Part shown: one piece after another, positions 32,776 to 37,797 of the stretch
Layout: each line of letters starts with the position of its first letter
Numbering within the stretch: the stretch's first letter is position 1
NCBI GenBank assembly: GCA_013298815.1
Contig: JAAFJF010000031.1
Span: 1 to 37,797, forward strand
Reading direction: 5' to 3'
Length of the DNA: 37,797 nucleotides
Source: Polaromonas sp.
Lineage (GTDB): Bacteria; Pseudomonadota; Gammaproteobacteria; Burkholderiales; Burkholderiaceae_C
The notes under the pieces: generated by a model
Told to the model about the DNA's origin: nothing
Database searches by the model: none
What the model saw: the letters and a program-made list of their open reading frames with translations, nothing else
Program-made: the position numbers and the translations under genes

Positions 32776-33180
32776 ATGTTTAAACAAATATGGCTTGTAT
32801 TATTGTTTTATGCTGCAGAGTCTTTAGTAACATCTTTCTTTTTGAGTCTATATTCATATTTTTCAAAACCTAATTCAAGTATTGATGAATTGTTTCGGTA
32901 TACATTGGTTTTTTTTGGCATGCGAATAATTTATTTGCAAGCAATTGTTGAACTGATAGTAATATTTATTATTATTCGGTATGGTGGCTGGGAAAAATTG
33001 TGGCTAATTATGTTCGGTGTCTTTGTATCAGCAACAATATGGGGTGGAGTGATAGGTCTAGGCTCAAGAAATGATTTTGGTTTGCTCAAAGCGGCATTTA
33101 CAGGATATGGGTTACCTTTATTTCTAGGAACTTTGGTGTCATGGTGGTTTTGTTACAAATGGCTTAGGTTGAAGACTTGA
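32776..33180 (+). CDS. Polytopic membrane immunity protein for the RHS tip
   Basis: A 134-aa protein with about four membrane helices (at about residues 5-25, 40-65, 72-92 and 106-128) and conserved features 'LFRYTLVFFGMRIIYLQAIV', 'GSRNDFGLLKAAFTGYGLPL', and 'SWWFCYKWLRLKT'. It starts one base after the RHS stop (TAA-t-ATG), the classic immunity position. A membrane immunity protein suggests the toxin tip acts at the inner membrane or in the periplasm. A close paralogue lies at 33920-34330. No family name recognised. Confidence 0.72.
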   Translation: MFKQIWLVLLFYAAESLVTSFFLSLYSYFSKPNSSIDELFRYTLVFFGMRIIYLQAIVELIVIFIIIRYGGWEKLWLIMFGVFVSATIWGGVIGLGSRNDFGLLKAAFTGYGLPLFLGTLVSWWFCYKWLRLKT

Positions 33181-33286
33181 GCTTAATTTCTTTGCGGATA
33201 AAGCGAGATATTGATTCGAATTAGTAGCAACTTAGTCAAAAAAATGCTGGCTACGGCCAAATTAGCCATTACATCTGGCTAAAATT

Positions 33287-33460
33287 TTGCGCATCCACTT
33301 TTTTCCGTACCTCCTAAGCCTACTCATCTCGACTAACTTGGCCGTCCCCGCCCAAGCTGCCGGCATGTACCTAGCCCCCACCAACCCCCATCACAGGCAA
33401 CCCCGTCACCTCGTGCGCGCAAGCTGGCAACCCCTTAAACATCCTGACATGGGAAATAAT
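33287..33460 (+). pseudogene. N-terminal remnant of a second RHS gene
   Basis: From a TTG at 33287 the frame encodes a signal peptide ('PYLLSLLISTNLAVPAQA') and 'AGMYLAPTN', then a C-run (CCCC where three are expected) shifts the frame. In the corrected frame it continues 'PITGNPVTSCAQAGNPLNIL'. This is closely similar to the intact RHS protein ('PITGNPTCTGAQAGNPLNVM', near residues 55-73) and stops being RHS-like just before the ATG at 33463. It is GC-rich like the RHS core and unlike its neighbours. It marks a displaced, truncated RHS 5' end with a different signal peptide. Confidence 0.72.
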
Positions 33461-33462
33461 CT

Positions 33463-33874
33463 ATGCGATTGTTGAAAATACTATTTCAATTGCTTGGGAT
33501 TATTTTTCTTTGTGCGACCGAACTATTTGGATTGATGTCCCCATACATGAAATTAATAAATATTATTTTTGTGCTTCCACTTGTGATAATTTATATTTTT
33601 TATTTTAATAATGAATATAATAAAAATACCAAATTAATCGTTTTAGGAATTTTGTTTTTCAAGATGGTTCCTATCATTGTTGCGGGTAATCTTATGTCTG
33701 GAAATTATCATTTGATTGGAAGCGCGAATTCGGGATTTGTAATTCAAATTGAAACTGAGCTATTTTTTTTGGAGAATTTTCTCAGACAACTATAGATCTG
33801 GGGTGGTTATTTTTATGTATTTAATATTAGGATTTTTATTTGCGAAAATTGCTCAAAAAATTGCAAAAAAATAA
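33463..33874 (+). pseudogene. Orphan immunity-like membrane protein, probably frameshifted in an 8-T run
   Basis: The annotated frame (110 aa, GGGAAA ribosome-binding site upstream) starts MRLLKILFQLLGIIFL and has about four hydrophobic segments. It stops at 33795, shortly after an 8-T run ('TATTTTTTTTGG' near 33762). If the run were 7 T, the frame would continue 'DNYRSGVVIFMYLILGFLFA' and end at 33874, about 137 aa, close to the size of its neighbours. The frameshift may be real decay or a sequence error. Its place directly after the RHS scrap suggests that it was an immunity gene of a lost toxin tip. Confidence 0.55.
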
Positions 33875-33919
33875 TTGCATCAATAAAAAATTTTTGATGT
33901 AAATAAATGAGCTGCTATT

Positions 33920-34330
33920 ATGAAAAAAATTATAATTGCTTTAATATTTTATTTGGTTGAATCTTTAACTGCAGTATTTTTACTAAGCTTATTTGGGTAT
34001 ATTTCAAAACCAACTGGTCAACATGCGGATATCGATGTTTTATTTCGAAATACGTTAGTTTTTTTTATTATGCGTATTATTCTAATACAAGCTATTTTGG
34101 AGATACTAATAATTTCTATGATCGTTCGATACGATGGGTGGAAGAAGTTCATATTAATTTTAGTAAGAGTATTTCTACCAGCAATAATTTGGGGTGTTGT
34201 AATGGGAGTTGGTTCTGGAAACGATTTCAGTTTACTTAAAGCAGCATTTGCTGGGTATGGTATTCCCTTGTTTTTGGGTACTTTATTTTCATGGTGGGTT
34301 TGCTATAAATGGATTGGTTTGAAGGTTTAA
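33920..34330 (+). CDS. Paralogue of the RHS-tip immunity membrane protein
   Basis: A 136-aa protein clearly homologous along its length to the protein at 32776-33180: it shares 'LLSLFGYISKP', 'LFRNTLVFFIMRIILIQAIL', 'GSGNDFSLLKAAFAGYGIPL' and 'SWWVCYKWIGLKV'. The same four-helix layout is kept, so it is probably functional. It has no adjacent toxin, and is therefore an orphan immunity gene produced by duplication, either guarding against relatives with a variant tip or left behind when its tip was displaced. Confidence 0.72.
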   Translation: MKKIIIALIFYLVESLTAVFLLSLFGYISKPTGQHADIDVLFRNTLVFFIMRIILIQAILEILIISMIVRYDGWKKFILILVRVFLPAIIWGVVMGVGSGNDFSLLKAAFAGYGIPLFLGTLFSWWVCYKWIGLKV

Positions 34331-34520
34331 GTTCGTTTTATGCAGTATTGGGTGATATATTAATATTAAAACGATAGCAATTCAGACTACAAGTACGTCA
34401 TTTACAACCAAATCTATCTGTATATCCGCCTAACTCATTTCCTCGCGCTTTCTACTGCTCTCCCTAAGTCAACTCCAGTTATCCAGATGGGAAACTGACC
34501 TATACTAATAAAAAAATCTA

Positions 34521-34931
34521 ATGAAAACTACATCTAAACCACAATATATATTCGTGTTTTTATTAATTACATTTTTTATTGGAGTAAGTTCTGGCGTACT
34601 TTTGGCAAAGGGGAGGGCACAACTGTTGGGTTTTTTTGATGTATCGAAATCAATAAAGGCTAGTGTCCTTCCACTAGGAGATGGTAAATTTGTTTACGTG
34701 GTAAAGGATAAAGAAAAATTCACGTACAAATTAGGCAAAGATGATGTTGAGGTAGATATATCATCGAAGAATGTACTGTCTGTGATTGATTTGACTGGTA
34801 GCGAGGTGGGTGAAATTAAATTAAAAGAGGGGTTCGACTTGGCAAATGCACAATTTATTATTTCGGGAGCAGATAGGCTTTATTTTTTTGAAGGTAGAAA
34901 CGGAGTTGGGCAATTTATTCCGCGTCGTTAA
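34521..34931 (+). CDS. Orphan signal-anchored protein in the RHS cassette region
   Basis: A 136-aa protein with an N-terminal membrane helix (about residues 10-30, 'IFVFLLITFFIGVSSGVLLA') and a periplasmic beta-rich domain of about 100 residues with regular 'GDGKFVYVVKDKEKFTYKLG' and 'SVIDLTGSEVGEIKLKEG' strands. It sits between the immunity paralogue and an RHS core scrap. This is compatible with an orphan immunity protein acting in the periplasm, but no family is recognised. Confidence 0.6.
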   Translation: MKTTSKPQYIFVFLLITFFIGVSSGVLLAKGRAQLLGFFDVSKSIKASVLPLGDGKFVYVVKDKEKFTYKLGKDDVEVDISSKNVLSVIDLTGSEVGEIKLKEGFDLANAQFIISGADRLYFFEGRNGVGQFIPRR

Positions 34932-34947
34932 ATGTCAATTGAGATAA

Positions 34948-35135
34948 CCCAACCATTCAACCCAATATCTGTGGCACGGCGGCATGATCGATGCGGAGAT
35001 CCAAAACGGCCAAGTCACCAAACGCTACATCTTCATTAACCTGCGCCCAGTAGCCTTCATTGAGTATGAAAACGATACAAATTGTGACCAAAACAGCAAT
35101 AAAAATGATAGCGCCTGAGGCAGTAAATACGCCGG
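34948..35135 (+). pseudogene. RHS core remnant with in-frame stops
   Basis: The frame reads 'STQYLWHGGMIDAEIQNGQV', 'TKRYIFINLRPVAFIEYEND', then stops at a TGA, with a TAG further on. It is almost identical to RHS residues about 1266-1330 ('TNYLWHGGMIDAEIQNGQV', 'INLRPVAVIEYEND'), including the embedded hairpin repeat. The piece is a dead duplicate of the RHS core, left right after the orphan gene at 34931. Confidence 0.82.
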
Positions 35136-35142
35136 CTAGATC
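35088..35142 (+). repeat. Dispersed hairpin repeat, copy D
   Basis: A copy of the repeat carried inside the RHS core scrap: ATAGC at 35108-35112, then AGGCAGTAAATACGCCGG and CTAGATCTC. It is nearly identical to copy C within the intact RHS gene, showing that the repeat entered the RHS core before the core was duplicated. Confidence 0.55.
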
Positions 35143-35229
35143 TCAAAAATAGTGGATAAAAGTATAAAAATTTATGCAGTAGCACCAACAATCATAGTTT
35201 AAAATAAATACAACAAGCCATCCAAAGAA

Positions 35230-36180
35230 ATGCATATCTTAGAGTCAACACAATCCAATAATGCAGTGTTGATTTCTAAGAAAATGCTGTTATTACCTTA
35301 TTTGGTTGTGCCATTCGTTATTGTTTTAATTTTGCTGGATTACTTGTTTTTTAGTCATCGCTTGCAAGCCCTTTTGCTCGTTCAGCCAGTTCTGGTTTTG
35401 TTTGCTGGCGTTTTGTTTGGTTTGCCGCATATTGTGGCTAGCATGTTTGCTTATGCGGATAAAAATTATCGAACGTTTTACAAAAATGATTTTAAGTTTG
35501 TACTGCCAGCCAGTTTAGTTGCTGCAATATTGACAGTTATTGTTTTGCCTGAGCTAGCTGCGTATGTCTTGTACACGGTTTTAACGCTCGTTCATACAAT
35601 TGGCCAGCAAGCTGGATTGAGTAGATCGGGTATCCGTGTATCGAATCAAAGGTATCTCGTTTGGCGATGGTCTAGTACCGTGACGGCATGTTGTACTGTT
35701 TTATCTCTGGCACAGGCTGGTAGTTGGAAGATGCTATTGTTAGTGATAGCCGTTTTGGCGCTATCGGTAAGTAGTTACTGCGCTATACGGCTAATTACTG
35801 AGGCGGGCGGCGCTAGAAAAGCGATTTATTTGGTAGCTACGCAGGCTATGCTTGTGACGTCTTTTACTTGCTTTGTTACGGGTTATGCGTTGCTTGGAGT
35901 ACTGATTCCACGCATCGTGCATGATTGCACAGCTTTTATTTTATATGCATGTCATGACAATGCTCATACTCTTGACTCTAAAAATAACTTCATCTATACA
36001 AAATTCAATATTAAAGGTAAACATGTATATTGGTTTCTGCCTCTAGCAAGTGTTATTTTGGCCATTTTTATCAACATGGCGGGATTTGTAATGATTACTG
36101 TCACGTATTTTCATTACTTTATGGAGAAGACCGCTTGGTCGCGTCAGTCAATACACCGATCAATTGTTAAATTTGATTGA
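35230..36180 (+). CDS. Histidine-rich polytopic membrane protein of unknown function
   Basis: A 316-aa protein with about eight hydrophobic helices. His residues recur in motifs at helix ends: H67 ('FGLPHIVAS'), H122 ('LTLVHTIGQQAG'), H231/H242/H246 ('PRIVHDCTAFILYACHDNAH'), and H295 ('YFHYFMEKTAWS'). The pattern is reminiscent of membrane metal-binding enzymes such as Brp/Blh-type oxygenases, but I cannot assign a family. It is separated from the RHS scraps by about 90 nt, and its stop is only 4 nt from the end of the convergent integrase gene, so it belongs to the cargo edge of the island. Confidence 0.65.
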   Translation: MHILESTQSNNAVLISKKMLLLPYLVVPFVIVLILLDYLFFSHRLQALLLVQPVLVLFAGVLFGLPHIVASMFAYADKNYRTFYKNDFKFVLPASLVAAILTVIVLPELAAYVLYTVLTLVHTIGQQAGLSRSGIRVSNQRYLVWRWSSTVTACCTVLSLAQAGSWKMLLLVIAVLALSVSSYCAIRLITEAGGARKAIYLVATQAMLVTSFTCFVTGYALLGVLIPRIVHDCTAFILYACHDNAHTLDSKNNFIYTKFNIKGKHVYWFLPLASVILAIFINMAGFVMITVTYFHYFMEKTAWSRQSIHRSIVKFD

Positions 36181-36184
36181 TTTT

Positions 36185-37471
36185 TTATGATTCTAAAAAC
36201 TCATGCAGTTTCGCAAGCATTTCGCGCTTTTCATCCATGTAGTCGTGTCCATCATAATGACGGTTTTGAACACCACTAATGCCGTGCGACTGGAGTCGAC
36301 CCCGTAAACCTTCGCTGAACTTGTGCTTGGAAAGAAACGTTTCTACGCCGCTACGAATTCGTTTGGCATTAAAGTCGGGAAGTAGATCACCCACAGCATC
36401 GCAAGCCCATCGACTTAGCGTTGTCGCAGCAAGAGGCGTATACCCGCCGTTTGACGATATGGCAAATTCTCCAACAGGATTGCAATCTTCAAGTGCCTTT
36501 TTAGCTAGGGGTAATAGCGGCGTTGTGTAAGGTCTAGGCTCACCACCCGGTCTTCCTTTTGTATCGTAAAGTGTCATTTCTGCTTTGACAATATTACTTC
36601 TTTTGAGCAGAACGAGTTGCTTGATGCGTAATCCGCCCGTCAATAAATGCAATCGCAAAACTGAGCCCTTAAATCCCGTGATAACTTTGATGCGCTTCCA
36701 ATAAAGAAGCATTTCTTCATGGCTTAACGGGTTTTTATCTGCCTTATTGGCACTTGTGTCTGGTTCTGTATCGCTTGCAGGGTTATATGTAATTTTGAAA
36801 TCTTTAAAGCTGGCAGGAATACTGGCCTTGGTTTTAGAGGACTTGGCTACTTGAAATGCAGCGCGTATGTAGCTACGTAATTTGTTCGATGTTCGTGGGT
36901 GACCTTTTTCATGGACAAGTCGCATCATGTCTGCAATTTGCTCTGCCGTCATTTCTGCTGCGGGCAAAGCAGATAGCTCAGGCCATGGCACAAAAACGTG
37001 GTTTTGAAAGATGGAACGCACGTCACTGTGTGAGCTTCTGCCTAGTTTATGTAAGTATTCACAATAAGCGACTAAAAGCTTTTGCAAAGTTTGCTTTTTG
37101 CGATCATCAGTCGCGGATTTTGCTAGTAATTTCTGATTTCCTTCGTTCTCAATCAGTTTGTTGTATCCACCATTGTCTTTGTTTTCAAAGTGACGTTGCG
37201 CTTGCACTTGTGCTTCACGAATCGCAGCGGCAACTGAGAAACCTCGCTCAGTGCGATTAATGCTTTTCGGCGAGGCAGTGGAGTCGTATGTGCCAATAGC
37301 CACTCTCTGACTTTGGGTGCCATACGAATATCGCCAAAAAAACTGAACTGTGCCATTTGTTTGTTTTCTGGCCTGCAAAGAGCCGCAAGGTTCAATTTTT
37401 GCTAAAGTTACTGTGGAGCCAATATTCAAAGCATTGATTGTTTGACCGTGTGTTTTACCTGATGTGCGCAT
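36185..37471 (-). CDS. Island-type tyrosine integrase
   Basis: A 428-aa site-specific recombinase, probably responsible for inserting the island into the nearby tRNA-Lys. The N-terminal region (about 1-95) is a DUF4102-like DNA-binding part. The catalytic domain begins near 245: R282 in 'LTGGLRIKQL', K305 in 'DTKGRPGG', R373 in 'AKRIRSGVETFL' (the usual HxxR box is partly altered here), H396 in 'LQSHGISG', and Y406 or Y411 in 'HYDGHDY'. GGATAG precedes the ATG at 37471. It reads away from the att site, as in most such islands. Palindromes upstream are candidate autoregulatory or arm sites. Confidence 0.85.
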   Translation of the reverse strand: MRTSGKTHGQTINALNIGSTVTLAKIEPCGSLQARKQTNGTVQFFWRYSYGTQSQRVAIGTYDSTASPKSINRTERGFSVAAAIREAQVQAQRHFENKDNGGYNKLIENEGNQKLLAKSATDDRKKQTLQKLLVAYCEYLHKLGRSSHSDVRSIFQNHVFVPWPELSALPAAEMTAEQIADMMRLVHEKGHPRTSNKLRSYIRAAFQVAKSSKTKASIPASFKDFKITYNPASDTEPDTSANKADKNPLSHEEMLLYWKRIKVITGFKGSVLRLHLLTGGLRIKQLVLLKRSNIVKAEMTLYDTKGRPGGEPRPYTTPLLPLAKKALEDCNPVGEFAISSNGGYTPLAATTLSRWACDAVGDLLPDFNAKRIRSGVETFLSKHKFSEGLRGRLQSHGISGVQNRHYDGHDYMDEKREMLAKLHEFLES

Positions 37472-37510
37472 GTTTTGCTATCCTAGATCATTGAGTCCGA
37501 TTGCAAGCCG

Positions 37511-37540
37511 TTGCCAGAATTTTGCCAGAATTTCTGGCAA
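37511..37540. promoter_or_regulatory. Palindrome and direct repeat upstream of the integrase
   Basis: TTGCCAGAAT occurs twice (37511-37520, 37522-37531). The second copy with what follows makes the perfect 19-bp palindrome TTGCCAGAA-T-TTCTGGCAA (37522-37540). It starts 40 nt upstream of the integrase start codon. It could be an integrase arm-type site or an operator controlling the integrase. Confidence 0.6.
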
Positions 37541-37562
37541 TGGCAAAAGATATCTACGGATA

Positions 37563-37630
37563 TCTATGGATAAAAAATACGAATTTCATTGGAGAAATGT
37601 AAATTTTCGGTATCCATTGAAATCCATAGA
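37563..37630. repeat. 9-bp inverted repeat flanking the att approach
   Basis: TCTATGGAT (37563-37571) and ATCCATAGA (37622-37630) are perfect inverted copies separated by 50 nt, in the interval between the integrase promoter and the tRNA fragment. The repeat lies next to the tandem TATCTACGGA/TATCTATGGA (about 37551-37570). These may be arm-type binding sites for the integrase. Confidence 0.45.
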
Positions 37631-37641
37631 AATGCGGTTTT

Positions 37642-37691
37642 ACGGACTTTTAATCCGTTTGTCGTGGGTTCGACCCCCGCAGGTCCCACCA
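37642..37691 (+). other. 3' half of tRNA-Lys(UUU): attachment-site copy (att)
   Basis: The sequence has an intact anticodon stem-loop (ACGGA-CTTTTAA-TCCGT, anticodon TTT), a 5-nt variable loop, a T arm (GTGGG-TTCGACC-CCCGC), acceptor 3' strand AGGTCCC, discriminator A and CCA. The 5' half is absent: no GGGACCT, D stem or D loop precedes it. This is the usual scar of integration into a tRNA 3' end. The fragment's orientation places the element to its left, so the intact tRNA should be at the other, unseen end. Lys is inferred from the anticodon only. Confidence 0.75.
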
Positions 37692-37696
37692 AATTT

Positions 37697-37730
37697 AAAC
37701 CCCGTAAGCCTTGTGCTTACGGGGTTTTTT
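37697..37730 (+). terminator. Rho-independent terminator downstream of the tRNA fragment
   Basis: CCCCGTAAGC (37700-37709) pairs perfectly with GCTTACGGGG (37715-37724) around a CTTGT loop. AAA/TTT extends the stem, and six T follow. It would terminate the tRNA transcript. The remaining bases to 37797 hold nothing recognisable. Confidence 0.85.
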
Positions 37731-37797
37731 GCTATTTAAAGCGTTGCAAATGAGTTTGTGGTTGCTTAATAAATAGGCATTTTGCGGAACATGTTCC

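Noticed and set aside
27852-33180. Type VI secretion interpretation of the RHS gene
   Set aside because: No PAAR motif, VgrG, Hcp, EagR-type chaperone or T6SS structural gene is visible, and the protein has a Sec signal peptide instead of a PAAR or EagR-binding N terminus.
34331-34520. Possible third RHS N-terminal scrap before the orphan gene at 34521
   Set aside because: Short C/T-rich stretch only; no frame aligns with the RHS N terminus as the 33287 scrap does.
37600-37691. Complete tRNA gene at the right end
   Set aside because: No acceptor 5' strand or D arm precedes the anticodon stem, so only the 3' half is present.

Overview
The window looks like accessory DNA from a betaproteobacterium, most likely Burkholderiales/Comamonadaceae. 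Four copies of one short hairpin-containing repeat (about 2993, 12091, 31786 and 35088) resemble the dispersed intergenic repeats I associate with that family. The Tad genes and both tyrosine recombinases also fit. This is judged from sequence reading only; no searches were run. The right end (37642-37691) carries the 3' half of a tRNA-Lys(UUU) next to an integrase gene, so most or all of the window probably lies inside an integrated genomic island whose intact tRNA would sit beyond the left edge.

Left part (1-6.8 kb): a decayed, mosaic accessory zone. It holds a gene truncated by the window edge with a strong inverted repeat in its leader, a PlsC-type acyltransferase remnant, and a two-gene minus-strand unit (a putAbiC/DUF4760-like membrane protein plus a protein resembling a degenerate nuclease). 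Beyond these lie a DNA-methyltransferase N-terminal fragment abutting an ABC-transporter ATPase C-terminal fragment, a small winged-HTH-like gene, a 0.6-kb hairpin-rich leader and an Integrase_1-type recombinase.

Middle part (6.8-33.2 kb): a Tad (tight adherence, type IVb pilus) locus. A TPR protein and a dedicated apolipoprotein N-acyltransferase run leftward. A long rightward gene train begins with the Flp pilin, then an OmpA-type protein, a DUF3617 protein, TadG-like, TadE-like and a 53-aa pilin-like protein. It continues with RcpC/CpaB, the secretin RcpA/CpaC, an FHA-fused TadA/CpaF ATPase, TadB, TadC, a DUF192 protein and a second TadE-like protein. Without a break, and with stop/start overlaps, it runs into a Sec-signal Hint-barnase-type RNase toxin, a DUF2716 immunity protein, several small exported or membrane proteins including a lipoprotein, and a 1640-aa RHS/YD-repeat protein with its own Sec signal, a 178-aa unrecognised tip and a membrane immunity candidate. 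No prepilin peptidase and no TadZ/CpaE are present.

Right part (33.2-37.8 kb): a graveyard of displaced toxin-immunity cassettes. It has a frameshifted RHS N-terminal scrap, a probably frameshifted membrane protein, a paralogue of the immunity protein, an anchored orphan and an RHS core scrap with stop codons. After these come a histidine-rich polytopic membrane protein, the second integrase with palindromic sites upstream, the tRNA-fragment attachment site and a strong terminator.

The most notable hypothesis is that this Tad apparatus is genetically fused to, and may export or display, two polymorphic toxins (Hint-RNase and RHS). No type VI secretion markers (VgrG, PAAR, Hcp) are visible. 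The arrangement is read directly from the sequence; the secretion role is inference.
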